A stretch of DNA of 47,875 nt, taken from the NCBI GenBank assembly GCA_902556065.1, contig CACDUV010000004.1, forward strand, positions 1 through 47,875, written 5' to 3'. Each line of letters starts with the position of its first letter. Position 1 is the stretch's first letter. The notes beneath the pieces are model-generated. The model ran no database searches and was not told the DNA's origin. It saw only the letters and a program-made list of their open reading frames with translations. The position numbers were made by a program, and so were the translations under genes. Positions 24,399 through 33,547 of the stretch are shown piece after piece. This stretch comes from an uncultured Pelagibacteraceae bacterium. Lineage in GTDB: Bacteria > Pseudomonadota > Alphaproteobacteria > Pelagibacterales > Pelagibacteraceae.

Positions 24399-25352
24399 AT
24401 GAATGAACTGACAACAGACTTAAAATCCCTTCATGAGGCAACTTTAAATAATCTTAAAAGCTCAAAGGCAAATAATACTCTAAGAGCTTATAAATCTGAC
24501 TTCAAAGATTTTGGAGCTTTTTGCGAAAAGCATGGATTAAATTCATTACCAACAGAGCCAAAAATAGTTTCCTTATACCTAACCCATCTCTCTAAAAACT
24601 CAAAAATAAGCACTTTAAGACGAAGATTAGTATCAATAAGTATGGTTCATAGGCTTAAAGGGCATTATCTAGACACCAAACATCCAATCATCGTTGAAAA
24701 TTTAATGGGAATAAGAAGGGTTAAAGGAAGTATTCAGAAAGGTAAAAAACCTATATTAATCAATCATTTAAAATCAATTATTAATATAATAAATCAACAA
24801 AAAACTGAGGAAATAAAAAAACTTAGAGACAAATCAATAATCTTAATTGGTTTTGGAGGAGGCTTTAGAAGAACTGAGCTTATTTCAATTGATCATGAGG
24901 ATTTAGAATTTGTTCCTGAAGGTCTAAAAATCACTATTAAAAGATCAAAAACTGACCAATTCGGAGAAGGAATGAATAAAGGATTACCTTATTTCGATAA
25001 TGAAATTTACTGTCCTGTTATAAATCTAAAAAAATGGTTAGAAATTTCTCAAATTAAGTCTGGACCTATTTTTAGAAGATTTTCTAAAGGTTTATCATTA
25101 ACAGATAAAAGATTAACTGACCAATCTGTAGTTTTATTAATGAAAGAGTATTTAAAGTTAGCAGGTATAGAAAATAAAAATTTTGCAGGTCATAGTTTAA
25201 GGTCGGGTTTTGCAACAGTAGCTGCTGATTCAGGCGCTGATGAACGAAGCATAATGGCTATGACAGGCCACAAAACAACACAAATGGTTAGAAGGTATAT
25301 TAGAGAAGCAAATATATTTAAAAATAATGCCTTAAATAAAATTAAGATTTAA
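24399..25352 (+). CDS. Tyrosine recombinase / phage-type integrase
   Basis: A 317-residue site-specific recombinase. Residues 1-105 form a SAM-like core-binding domain (NTLRAYKSDFKDFGAFC; STLRRRLVSISMVH). The catalytic domain keeps the full set: R157 (GFRRTEL), K184 (KRSKTDQ), H265 and R268 (GHSLRSGFAT), H291 (GHKTTQMVRRY) and nucleophile Y300. It resembles short integrases often found alone in bacteria rather than XerC/XerD. It lies at the edge of the glycosyltransferase cluster, overlapping the last of those genes tail to tail by 11 bp, and has its own promoter. Confidence 0.94.
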   Translation: MNELTTDLKSLHEATLNNLKSSKANNTLRAYKSDFKDFGAFCEKHGLNSLPTEPKIVSLYLTHLSKNSKISTLRRRLVSISMVHRLKGHYLDTKHPIIVENLMGIRRVKGSIQKGKKPILINHLKSIINIINQQKTEEIKKLRDKSIILIGFGGGFRRTELISIDHEDLEFVPEGLKITIKRSKTDQFGEGMNKGLPYFDNEIYCPVINLKKWLEISQIKSGPIFRRFSKGLSLTDKRLTDQSVVLLMKEYLKLAGIENKNFAGHSLRSGFATVAADSGADERSIMAMTGHKTTQMVRRYIREANIFKNNALNKIKI

Positions 25353-26403
25353 TAATTTTGATAATTTCATTAAATATTTTATCAACACTATATTTTTTAG
25401 ATGAAACACTTTTTTTAATTACATAATAATTTTGAATTGGAGCCCAACACTTTTGATATTTAATTTCATCATAATTAAGTATATCGATAATTTTTTTATT
25501 ATTAGATCCAGATCCATGAACAACTATTCCACTATGACAACTTATATTAAAATTTGAAGATGAAATTAATCTTTCTTGTAAAAAAATATTTGGATTTTCA
25601 ATATGAAAAATTTTTAAATTATTTTTTTTAAAAATTTTAAAAGATTTTGGATTTATAGAATTAATTTTTTTTTTAAAATTTAAAAAATAAGAACTATTGT
25701 TCTTATAAGAAGTAATTATTAAATTTTGTTTTGTCTTTTTTTGCAATAAAATTAAATTTTGTAAAAGTTGGTAATTTATATCTTTTAAGTCATTCCATTT
25801 ATGATCAATATGAATTAATATAAAATTATTAATTCTAAACTTTTTAAGTATGTAATTTTTTCGATTTTCCTCTATTTTTTCAGGATTAAAGTAATAAATA
25901 TTTTTATCGCTTGTTTTGGTTCTAAAATCTTTCAATAAATTTATCCATGTTTTTGGTAAATAGTAAATTTTTTCTAAGTATTTTCTTTTAGGATGGACAA
26001 CATATTTGTCATATAAAAAATATGAAATAAGTTTAGAAGGATGATAAAAATAGATTTTTTGATTAAAAAACTTTTTGTATTTTGATGTAATAATTCCTCT
26101 CTTAAATTTTGAGTTTAAAAAAAAATTTGCAATCATAGAAAACGTTTGACAATCAAAAACTACGGATAAATAATATTTTTTTTTTAAAATTTTACATAAG
26201 GAAGCAATTTTTTTTTTTAAAGACCAATTTTTATCATATAAAATAATCTCATTTATATGCTTATGTTTTGATATAATTTTACTATTATATGGTGAACATA
26301 CAGCTGTTATGTTGCAGTTATATTTTTTTTGAATATTTTTTATTAACCTTGAATGAACCAAGTAATCACCCAAAGCAATAGTATTAAAAAAAATTATATT
26401 CAC
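25342..26403 (-). CDS. Glycosyltransferase family 9-like protein (heptosyltransferase type)
   Basis: A 353-residue protein with a GT-B pattern: N-terminal FFNTIALGDYLVHSRLIKNIQKKY resembles the 'GD.l...p....lk..yP' start of ADP-heptose:LPS heptosyltransferases, and near residue 290 the CHSGIVVHGSGSNNKKIIDIL block corresponds to the conserved donor-binding 'H.g..H.a...g.p.i..f'. The middle is highly divergent and extremely Lys/Asn/Ile-rich. Probably adds a sugar to a surface polysaccharide. Last gene of the minus-strand cluster, 6 bp from the GT2 gene. Confidence 0.72.
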   Translation of the reverse strand: MNIIFFNTIALGDYLVHSRLIKNIQKKYNCNITAVCSPYNSKIISKHKHINEIILYDKNWSLKKKIASLCKILKKKYYLSVVFDCQTFSMIANFFLNSKFKRGIITSKYKKFFNQKIYFYHPSKLISYFLYDKYVVHPKRKYLEKIYYLPKTWINLLKDFRTKTSDKNIYYFNPEKIEENRKNYILKKFRINNFILIHIDHKWNDLKDINYQLLQNLILLQKKTKQNLIITSYKNNSSYFLNFKKKINSINPKSFKIFKKNNLKIFHIENPNIFLQERLISSSNFNISCHSGIVVHGSGSNNKKIIDILNYDEIKYQKCWAPIQNYYVIKKSVSSKKYSVDKIFNEIIKIIKS

Positions 26404-26409
26404 ATCAAG

Positions 26410-27297
26410 CTAATATTTGAATCTAATTAAATATAAATAAAAAATAAGTAATTTGCACTTGATAAGCCCAAGATAATAATTTAAATTTTTTTTAGGCTCT
26501 AATAGTGCCCCATCATATTTATTTACAATTAAATTTTTTTTACTATCAATTCCAGAATTTAAATAAAATTTTTCAAAAAAATTTATTTCCATACCCCATT
26601 TTTTTATAAAAATTTTATTCCCCCTACTCCCCAAATATGTAAATAATGATTTATTTTTCTTTCTTGTTGTTACAGAGCCAAAATGATAGGCAAGACTATT
26701 GCCTATACCTTTAAAAATTCTAATATTTAAATTCCATAATTTCATTGCAAAATCTGTGTCATCACCACCAGTAGGTGAGAATTCTTCACTCCAGCCGCCT
26801 ACTTTATTCCAAATTGATATATGAACCAAGCCTGGACATTTAGTGGTACCTTGAAAATCCTCTATTTTAATATTACTCATGTTTTCAAGTAATTTTGTTT
26901 CTTGAAATTGGTCAGCAGTTTCACCAGCATTAAATTTTATCTGTCCTGAACCAACCATAGTCCCAGATAAATAAAAATTATTATGACCTATTTTGGTTAC
27001 CTCATTATGTAATTCCGTGTCCCAACCTGGACAATAATAAAAGTCATCATGTGAAATTAAAATATAATCAGTTTCAGCTAAACTTGAGGCTTTATTCAAT
27101 GCCTTAGGCATGCCTATATTTTCACTACTAAATGTATAATTATAATTATTTCTTTTAACAAATTCTAATGTTCCATCTTTTCCCTCATTTACATGTATAA
27201 TTATTTGATGTTTAAAAGAAGAATTTTTTTTAAGGCTATCCAAACATATCTTCAAGTAATCAATATTGTTGTATGTTGGAATTAAAATTGTAAACAT
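26410..27297 (-). CDS. Glycosyltransferase family 2
   Basis: A 295-residue GT-A enzyme: FTILIPTYNNIDYLKICLDSL at the N-terminus, the metal/nucleotide-sugar acidic pair D84-D85 in ISHDDFYYCPGW, and a WSEEFSPTGGDDTDFAMKLW block near residues 175-192 typical of the acceptor loop and catalytic base. A C-terminal hydrophobic stretch could sit at the membrane. The substrate is unknown. The start shares one base with the epimerase-like gene, so the cluster is tightly coupled. Confidence 0.9.
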   Translation of the reverse strand: MFTILIPTYNNIDYLKICLDSLKKNSSFKHQIIIHVNEGKDGTLEFVKRNNYNYTFSSENIGMPKALNKASSLAETDYILISHDDFYYCPGWDTELHNEVTKIGHNNFYLSGTMVGSGQIKFNAGETADQFQETKLLENMSNIKIEDFQGTTKCPGLVHISIWNKVGGWSEEFSPTGGDDTDFAMKLWNLNIRIFKGIGNSLAYHFGSVTTRKKNKSLFTYLGSRGNKIFIKKWGMEINFFEKFYLNSGIDSKKNLIVNKYDGALLEPKKNLNYYLGLIKCKLLIFYLYLIRFKY

Positions 27298-28181
27298 TAA
27301 TTTGTTCTGATAAAATCAAGAATATAATCTTTAATATCTATTTTTGCTTTGTAGCCTAATATTTTTTGTGCATTATTATTAATCATTGTTGCACCAAATC
27401 TTTCTCCAGGTCTTGATTTAATAAATTTTACTTTTGTTTTAAACATCTTTGCAATTTGATTGACAGAGTATGATTTTTTTGTTCCAAGCATATATTCTGT
27501 TTGCTTACCTTTTTTCCATGCCAAATAACAACCTCTTACAATGTCGTTTATATGAGTAAAATCTCGTCTCTGTGTACCAGGCTTTACTACTGTTAATGCT
27601 TCTTTTCTTTTATATTGTGTTTCAAAAATACCAATAACAGCAGACATAGAATTATTTTTGATTTGACCAGGACCATATACATTATAAAAATAAACTAATT
27701 CGTATTTTAAACCAAACCATTTATTATAATTTTTAATCAATTCTATATTCTTTGATTTTGACCAAGAATAAGGAGATAAATTTTCATCCTTACCATTATT
27801 ACCAAGGCTGCTTGATGTGGCAGAATAAATTATTTTTATTTTATTGATTTTTGCAAATTCAATAACTTCAAAAGAACTTCGTAAATTAAATTCTAGACAT
27901 TTTTTGTAATTTTTAAAACTCTGGTAAATTCTAGAAAACTCACCAAAATGATAAATTATTTTAATATTTTTTTTATATTTATATAAAATAGTATTAATAT
28001 TTTTGTTATCACCTTTTATGTATTTTACTTTTTTACTTTTTGTATGATTTTTAGTTGTTCCTGTTGAATAATTATCAATACTTATAATTTTTTCTTTAAT
28101 ATTTTTTTTTAACAAATATTTTATTAGGCACGAACCAATGAAGCCCGCACCTCCAGTAATTAAAATTATATTTTTCTTCAT
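27297..28181 (-). CDS. NAD-dependent epimerase/dehydratase (nucleotide-sugar type)
   Basis: A 294-residue extended short-chain dehydrogenase: ITGGAGFIGS cofactor motif at residues 8-17, then D36 and YSTGT, a YHFGE strand, the Ser-rich SATSSSLG segment near 120, and the catalytic Y138-x3-K142 (YSWSK). Closest in pattern to UDP-glucose 4-epimerase-like enzymes; the exact sugar is not predictable. The YSWSK-x-KNIELIKNY segment is typical. It probably makes the donor used by the neighbouring glycosyltransferases. Confidence 0.9.
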   Translation of the reverse strand: MKKNIILITGGAGFIGSCLIKYLLKKNIKEKIISIDNYSTGTTKNHTKSKKVKYIKGDNKNINTILYKYKKNIKIIYHFGEFSRIYQSFKNYKKCLEFNLRSSFEVIEFAKINKIKIIYSATSSSLGNNGKDENLSPYSWSKSKNIELIKNYNKWFGLKYELVYFYNVYGPGQIKNNSMSAVIGIFETQYKRKEALTVVKPGTQRRDFTHINDIVRGCYLAWKKGKQTEYMLGTKKSYSVNQIAKMFKTKVKFIKSRPGERFGATMINNNAQKILGYKAKIDIKDYILDFIRTN

Positions 28182-28201
28182 ATTTATTAAATTTTTAAAT
28201 T

Positions 28202-30271
28202 TTATTTATACCAAAAGTAATTAAATTTATTTTTTAAATTTAAAGTTTGATCAAGAATATATTGTGAGACTATAGTTGAGTTGAAATGCTTGTTATAAAA
28301 TTTCTTTCCATTTTTAGCTATTTTTTTCATTTCAAAAGTATTTTTTTTATAAAAATTTATTTTTTTTACTAAATCGTTTGTGTTTTTGTAATAAATAGCA
28401 CAATTTTTTGGAATTAATTTATTTAGTTCTGTATTTTCATTTATAAAGCATAGCAATCCATTAGCAATTATTTGAACAATTCTATCACTACTATAGAACC
28501 TAATTGGTCTTCCCCTACTTAAGTTTAAACCCATATCATAATTAGATAATGTGCTTAAAAAATTATCGGCCCATAATGGTTCTTTTGATTTGTAACCATA
28601 AAAATCAAAATTCACTCTATCTAATTTTTTTTCCAATTCTTTTAAAATTTTTTCTCTATCATCATACTTTCCTTTTTTAAGTTTGCCTCTATGAACACCG
28701 TGACTCATTGCAAAAAATAAATCATTTTTCCTTTTATCTTTTGAGTTATCAAGATACTCAAAAGAAATATCTGAAGGGTTAGGTAAAAAAAAACTGTTTT
28801 TAATTTGAAAATTTAAACTTTTTGGATCAGTAGTTAGAAAAGTAGCATCTATATAATTTTCAAGATTTTTTATCCTTTTCTTGTTTTTTATAAAGTCAGG
28901 TCCTGTCTTAATTAATGGATCTAAAAACCATTGACAAATTTTTATTCTTTTGATTTTTTTTAATTCAATTACAGTTTCTTTAAGTAATGTATCTGCATGT
29001 CCTAAAACTATTATATCTGGTTTGAAATTTAAAAAAGTTTTAACCACTTTATTATTAAATTTTTTAACACCTTGAGGATCTATAATTGATTTATTGTAAT
29101 ATGTTATATCTCTGTCACTCATTGTTAAAACATTATGTCCATTTCTTATGAAACCATTGTTTAACCTTTTGCTTGTATTATAATGTAATCTTCCATCAAA
29201 TCTTTCGTTAAAATTTGTTATATGTAAAATTTTAATTCGTGATTGATCTATAGAGAAATTTTCAAACAAAATTTTATCTCTTATCTCATCAATTGATTTA
29301 GAAATTGATCGAATATTGAAATTATGTTTATCAAAAAAATTTGACTGTAGTTTTCTTAAATATTTTTTATCTTTAGTAATTTTATTCAGAATTTTAATTA
29401 TATTTGAAACCTTATTTTCCTTTAGAACAATTGCTATATCCTTAGATTCTATTAGACCACCAACATTACTTATAATTGGACAGCATTTTCTACTAGAAGC
29501 TTCAATTGCAATTCTTCCAAGCGGTTCATCCCATTTTGAATTACCTATAGCTATTTCGGATTTTTCGTAATATGTTAAAACTTCTTTGTTACTTTTATAG
29601 CCAATTTCGTTTACTATATTTTTATCAGGAAAAATTTTTTTTCTAGATTCATTTCCGATTGCAATAAATTGCCACTCAGGATTTTTTTTTTTAAATTTTT
29701 CAGCAACACTAACGAATATGTCATATCCTTTGTTTTCATTGAGTTTACCAACAAATAAAATTTGTTTCTTTTTTTTACTTTGTTTTATATTTTTCTTTTT
29801 TGTTGTTCCGTGGTAAATTATTCTATTATTATTATTTATATTTGATTTAACATTCTCAAAAAATCTCTTTTTAATCCAGTTACTTATGAATACAATTTCA
29901 GTACAAATTTCTAAAAGTTTTTCTCTCTCTTCAGAATTAATTGATCCTCGTAAATTCTGTGGATCATTATGATAAGTTAGAATAATTTTAGAGTGAGGAA
30001 AGTTTTTTTTTAAAATTAAAACATATTCAGGTCTGTTGTGAATTTCTATAATAGAAATTTTATTATTTTTATATTTTTTACAAAATTTATTTATATAGGT
30101 TTTGTTTCTAAATAACTTTGAATTAGAAAAATCATCAGAAGATATAATACTTATCCTTTCTTTAAATTTTGAATATTTTAGAGAATCTTTTACATAAATA
30201 GATACGGCACCAGCTTTTTTGGGATCCAAACTTTCTTTATATGGGAGTATTATAAAAATATCATTATTCAT
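28202..30271 (-). CDS. Two-domain glycosyltransferase (GT4-like plus second GT-B domain)
   Basis: A 689-residue protein with two glycosyltransferase-like halves. Residues 1-330 look like GT4: TYHNDPQNLRG, FISNWIKKRF, the VGKLNENKGYDIF donor-domain start and EPLGRIAIEASS. Residues 340-680 start again with ILHITNFNERFDGRLHYN and end with SSDRIVQIIANGLLCFINENT and a YKN-rich tail, resembling the capping GT1/DUF3880 type. A fusion could add two sugars in succession or tolerate one inactive half. It is very AT-rich and overlaps the GIY-YIG gene by 8 bp. Confidence 0.8.
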   Translation of the reverse strand: MNNDIFIILPYKESLDPKKAGAVSIYVKDSLKYSKFKERISIISSDDFSNSKLFRNKTYINKFCKKYKNNKISIIEIHNRPEYVLILKKNFPHSKIILTYHNDPQNLRGSINSEEREKLLEICTEIVFISNWIKKRFFENVKSNINNNNRIIYHGTTKKKNIKQSKKKKQILFVGKLNENKGYDIFVSVAEKFKKKNPEWQFIAIGNESRKKIFPDKNIVNEIGYKSNKEVLTYYEKSEIAIGNSKWDEPLGRIAIEASSRKCCPIISNVGGLIESKDIAIVLKENKVSNIIKILNKITKDKKYLRKLQSNFFDKHNFNIRSISKSIDEIRDKILFENFSIDQSRIKILHITNFNERFDGRLHYNTSKRLNNGFIRNGHNVLTMSDRDITYYNKSIIDPQGVKKFNNKVVKTFLNFKPDIIVLGHADTLLKETVIELKKIKRIKICQWFLDPLIKTGPDFIKNKKRIKNLENYIDATFLTTDPKSLNFQIKNSFFLPNPSDISFEYLDNSKDKRKNDLFFAMSHGVHRGKLKKGKYDDREKILKELEKKLDRVNFDFYGYKSKEPLWADNFLSTLSNYDMGLNLSRGRPIRFYSSDRIVQIIANGLLCFINENTELNKLIPKNCAIYYKNTNDLVKKINFYKKNTFEMKKIAKNGKKFYNKHFNSTIVSQYILDQTLNLKNKFNYFWYK

Positions 30272-30527
30272 TTATAAAAAATTTTTCTTTAATTTTTTTT
30301 CTTAATTTATAATTCTTTTTAAGAATATATTCATTTTTCATTGCTTCAGATTTACTTTTGTACTTTTTTTTAAACAATAATTTCCAATAATTACCTTTAG
30401 TAAATTTAGCTCCTTTATTATTATTGTGTAATTTTAATCTTTTACTCAAATTGTTGGTGAATCCAACATATGAAATTAACTTATTTTTTCGTAAAGAGGC
30501 TATTAAATATACATAAAAGTTTTGCAT
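30264..30527 (-). CDS. GIY-YIG domain protein (UPF0213/YhbQ-like)
   Basis: An 87-residue single GIY-YIG nuclease-like domain: YVYLIASLRKNKLISYVGFTNNLSKRLKLHN carries the YVY...YVG pair and the catalytic Arg, followed by KGAKFTKG and the terminal Glu in SEAMKNEYILKK. Such stand-alone proteins are common and mostly uncharacterised; a role in DNA processing is possible. It lies 2 bp from the tRNA-Glu 3' end and heads the glycosyltransferase cluster, so its transcription may start at or before the tRNA. Confidence 0.9.
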   Translation of the reverse strand: MQNFYVYLIASLRKNKLISYVGFTNNLSKRLKLHNNNKGAKFTKGNYWKLLFKKKYKSKSEAMKNEYILKKNYKLRKKIKEKFFINE

Positions 30528-30529
30528 GA

Positions 30530-30604
30530 TGGCGGTCCCTAGGGGAATCGAACCCCTCTTTCGAGGATGAAAACCACGTGTCCTAACCGATAGACGAAGG
30601 GACC
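30530..30604 (-). tRNA. tRNA-Glu (anticodon UUC)
   Basis: The complete cloverleaf is readable on the minus strand: GGTCCCT acceptor strand, D-loop with GGTTAGGA, anticodon loop GTTTTCATC giving UUC, T arm GGGGTTCGATTCCCC, and acceptor end AGGGACC followed by G and a genome-encoded CCA (30530-30532). It marks the border between the accessory cluster and core genes. tRNA genes are common integration targets, but I find no copy of its 3' end elsewhere in the island. Confidence 0.97.
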
Positions 30605-30645
30605 AAGCAGCTGCTTTTTATTGTAAAATAGACGATTAATCAAGC

Positions 30646-31593
30646 TTATCGTATTATTTTTTGATTTAATTTTACAACCTTTTTAAGGCGTGAAAGTTTA
30701 TGTGTCACTAAAGTTTCTGAAATAAATTTGTCATCATCAATTTTTATACCTGAAATTAAATCACCAGTAGTAATACCTGTTGCGCAGAATATCGAGTCAC
30801 CTTTAATAATTTCATTTAACTCATACTTTTTATTAAAATCTCTGATGCCCATTTGTTTAGCTCTTAGTTTATCTTCATCTGTTTGAAATAAAAATCTTCC
30901 CTGAAAACCACAATTAAAAGCATCTAAAGCTGCTGCTGCCAAAACTCCTTCTGGTCCTCCTCCTGTTCCTAAAAAAATATCTACAGAGTATTTTTCATCT
31001 GTGACTAATAAAGCTCCAGATACATCTCCATCAGAGATAAATTTAATTTTAACTTTTAAATCTCTAAGTTCATTAATAATTTTATTATGCCTTGATCTTT
31101 CTAAAATACATGCTGTTAAATTTTCAGGTTTTTTATTTAAATATTCACTTAAATTAAAAATATTTTTCTTTACTGAAAAATCTAAGTCCACTACATTTTT
31201 TTCTTTTACTTTACTTGAGATTTTTTCCATATATGTTTCGGGCGCTTTAAATAGATTATCTTTTTCAGCAATTGCAATTACTGATAAGGCACCTGGAAGA
31301 TTGTTGGCTGCAAAATTAGTTCCTTCTAGTGGATCCACAGCTATATCAAATTCTGGACCATTTTTTGTTCCAAGTTTTTCTCCGATATATAACATTGGGG
31401 CTTCATCTAATTCACCCTCGCCTATCACTATTTGACCGTTTATATCCATATTATTTAATTCAGATCTCATAGAATCTACAGCTGCTTTATCTGCAGCGAT
31501 TTTATCTTTCTTGCCAACAAAATATGATGAAGCTATTGCTGCCTTTGATGTTACATTAATAAATTGATCTATAAATTTTATATCAATAGCCAT
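30646..31593 (-). CDS. glpX: Fructose-1,6-bisphosphatase, class II
   Basis: Gluconeogenic hydrolysis of fructose 1,6-bisphosphate in the cytoplasm. The 315-residue GlpX protein shows AAVDSMRSELN, the IGEGELDEAPMLYIGE metal site, DPLEGTNFAANN, the DGDVSGALL block, and GTGGGPEGVLAAAAL. All are hallmarks of class II enzymes of the inositol-phosphatase fold. It is the last gene of a minus-strand unit and shares one base with the SbmA-like gene. Confidence 0.95.
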   Translation of the reverse strand: MAIDIKFIDQFINVTSKAAIASSYFVGKKDKIAADKAAVDSMRSELNNMDINGQIVIGEGELDEAPMLYIGEKLGTKNGPEFDIAVDPLEGTNFAANNLPGALSVIAIAEKDNLFKAPETYMEKISSKVKEKNVVDLDFSVKKNIFNLSEYLNKKPENLTACILERSRHNKIINELRDLKVKIKFISDGDVSGALLVTDEKYSVDIFLGTGGGPEGVLAAAALDAFNCGFQGRFLFQTDEDKLRAKQMGIRDFNKKYELNEIIKGDSIFCATGITTGDLISGIKIDDDKFISETLVTHKLSRLKKVVKLNQKIIR

Positions 31594-32585
31594 TAAGCTT
31601 TTTTATCAATTAATTCCTCTTGTATTATTTTTGATTCAAATTCTCTTAAACGTTTATACACACTAGCAAGTTCAATTATAGTTGGCCAAGCTTTTAATAT
31701 ATATTGCATAGAACCCTCAACTCTGCCAAATGCTCTTATTATCTGTTGCATTACACCAAGCGTAACGGCACCAGCAACAATTGCTGGTGCTAAAAAAACA
31801 TATGCAGATAATACATTAGCTTGTAAATAAGCTATTCTGCCAATATTAAAATACAAATATCTTATATAGCTCAAAAAGTGAATATTTCTAACTCCATCAA
31901 ATAATTCCTCAATTGTTTTTGGACGAATACTCCCATCGTCTTCTGCTATGACAAGTATTTTTCTATAAGCAGCCTCTTTTTTTTGGAGATCATACTCAAC
32001 ACCTACCAATCTTAAAATTAAACCAAGTAAAATCAAAAATATTGTGCCACCAACTGACCAAATTAAAGCACCAACTATTAATCCATAATCCCAATCACCA
32101 AAGAAAAATATTGGAATTCCAATACTTAAACCAAATAAAATTGGCATAAACTCAACAAGTATCATTAAAGCTTCAATTAAACTTGTGCCAAGTGACTCCA
32201 TTATCCTTGAGAATTTAATTGTATCTTCCTGAACCCTTTGAGCCGCTCCCTCTATTCTTCGAGCTTTATCATAAACACTATGATACCATTCAACCATTGC
32301 AGTTCTCCATCTAAATAAATAATGAGAAGTAAAAAAACTTACTATAACTGCAACACCAACATACATAGCAGCTAAGGTTATGAAAGATAATAAGCTTGCC
32401 CAATATTCCTCTATCGTAATAGAGTTTGGAGCTCCTAGAGCTTTTTGAATCATATCGTAAAATTCACCAAACCATTCATTAATTTTAACATCTATTTTAA
32501 CTTGTATCCAAAGAGATGATAAAATTATTGCTGAACCAAACCAAGACCATAGATACCAATGTTTTTGAGTAAAAAATCTAAACAT
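31593..32585 (-). CDS. sbmA: SbmA/BacA-like peptide transporter
   Basis: Proton-driven inner-membrane importer family for antimicrobial peptides and related molecules, and vitamin B12 in some species. The 330-residue protein has about seven membrane segments and family blocks: INEWFGEFYDMIQKAL, RWRTAMVEWYHSVYDKARRIEGAAQRVQEDTIKF split over residues 90-130, and the final GSMQYILKAWPTIIELASVYKRLREFE. It is shorter than enterobacterial SbmA (about 400). Its natural substrate in this organism is unknown. Confidence 0.9.
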   Translation of the reverse strand: MFRFFTQKHWYLWSWFGSAIILSSLWIQVKIDVKINEWFGEFYDMIQKALGAPNSITIEEYWASLLSFITLAAMYVGVAVIVSFFTSHYLFRWRTAMVEWYHSVYDKARRIEGAAQRVQEDTIKFSRIMESLGTSLIEALMILVEFMPILFGLSIGIPIFFFGDWDYGLIVGALIWSVGGTIFLILLGLILRLVGVEYDLQKKEAAYRKILVIAEDDGSIRPKTIEELFDGVRNIHFLSYIRYLYFNIGRIAYLQANVLSAYVFLAPAIVAGAVTLGVMQQIIRAFGRVEGSMQYILKAWPTIIELASVYKRLREFESKIIQEELIDKKA

Positions 32586-32590
32586 TTTAT

Positions 32591-32872
32591 TTATTTTAGA
32601 AAGTTATCCGCGTAAGATTTTTTTACAGTTTTTCTTTTTCTAGGTTCAATTATTTCAAATTCAATTTTCTTTTTTTTTGCATAGTTTATAGCAAGTTCTT
32701 TTGATGAAAATTCTAATTTTAATTCTGAATAAGTATCAGATGAACTCTCCCAACCCATCAAAGGATTCTTTGTAGGATCTTTAGTTTTAAATTCTAATAT
32801 CCAATTATTATTCTTTGCCAATCCAGATTGCATAGGATTTTTATTTGGAATGTAAATAATAGCTTTTTTCAT
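32591..32872 (-). CDS. NDUFS4-like subunit of NADH dehydrogenase (complex I)
   Basis: A 93-residue protein matching the ETC complex I conserved region (bovine 18-kDa/NDUFS4): NNNWILEFKTKDPTKNPLMGWESSSDTYSELKLEFSSKELAINYAK read across residues 22-67 follows the W-x-L-F, LMGW-x-S-S-D and F-x-S-K-E-x-A-I-x-Y-A signature. Found as an accessory subunit in alphaproteobacteria and mitochondria. It stands apart from the nuo cluster, 5 bp before the SbmA-like gene and next to tRNA-Pro. Confidence 0.9.
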   Translation of the reverse strand: MKKAIIYIPNKNPMQSGLAKNNNWILEFKTKDPTKNPLMGWESSSDTYSELKLEFSSKELAINYAKKKKIEFEIIEPRKRKTVKKSYADNFLK

Positions 32873-32877
32873 AATGA

Positions 32878-32954
<77 letters not shown>

Positions 32955-33048
32955 ATCGAAGTACTAATACAGTAGTTATTGATAATTTCAATGTATAAAG
33001 ATGAGTAAATTAAAAGAAATTTAACTAAAATCTGGTATATATCGATGC

Positions 33049-33543
33049 ATGATAATCACTTGTCCAAATTGTAATAGGCAATTCAAAATTGATATTTCTT
33101 TGATACCTGATGAAGGAAGAGATTTGCAGTGTGGTGCATGTAGTCATGTTTGGTTTTATAAAATCGAGCAAGAAAATGGTGAGGTTCTAAAATTAAATGA
33201 TGAAATCGCAAGTAAAGAAATTGAAGCCAAAGTTGAAAAGAAAGACGAAAAAATAGAGGAGAAAAAAGAAGAATTTGAAAAAATTAATAATAAAATAAAT
33301 AATGAAAAAGAAAATATTTTAAAAAATCAAAGTAATAATGATTTATCTAAAAATACACCAAATAAAGGAATTAAGCTTTTTTCTTATTTGATTGTATTTA
33401 TTATTTCTTTTGTAGCTTTAATTATCTTAATTGATACTCTTAAAACTCCACTAATTAATGTGTTTCCTGGTCTAGAAATTGTATTATTAAACCTTTTTGA
33501 AACATTGCAAGATATAAAACTATTTATTATAGACCTAATTTAA
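33049..33543 (+). CDS. Zinc-ribbon membrane protein (MJ0042-type finger)
   Basis: A 164-residue protein with an N-terminal zinc ribbon, CPNCNRQF and CGACSHVWF (CxxC...CxxC), then a long charged Glu/Lys coiled linker (about residues 60-105), and a single membrane helix near 110-130. This layout is common in alphaproteobacterial 'MJ0042 family finger-like' proteins of unknown role. Only 4 bp separate it from nhaA. Confidence 0.82.
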   Translation: MIITCPNCNRQFKIDISLIPDEGRDLQCGACSHVWFYKIEQENGEVLKLNDEIASKEIEAKVEKKDEKIEEKKEEFEKINNKINNEKENILKNQSNNDLSKNTPNKGIKLFSYLIVFIISFVALIILIDTLKTPLINVFPGLEIVLLNLFETLQDIKLFIIDLI

Positions 33544-33547
33544 TTTT

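Noticed and set aside
22794-30604. att-site direct repeat of the tRNA-Glu 3' end at the other island border
   Set aside because: I looked for the GGTCCCTAGGGGAATCG-like end in the gaps at 22.8-24.4 kb and saw no copy; a proper repeat search is still needed.
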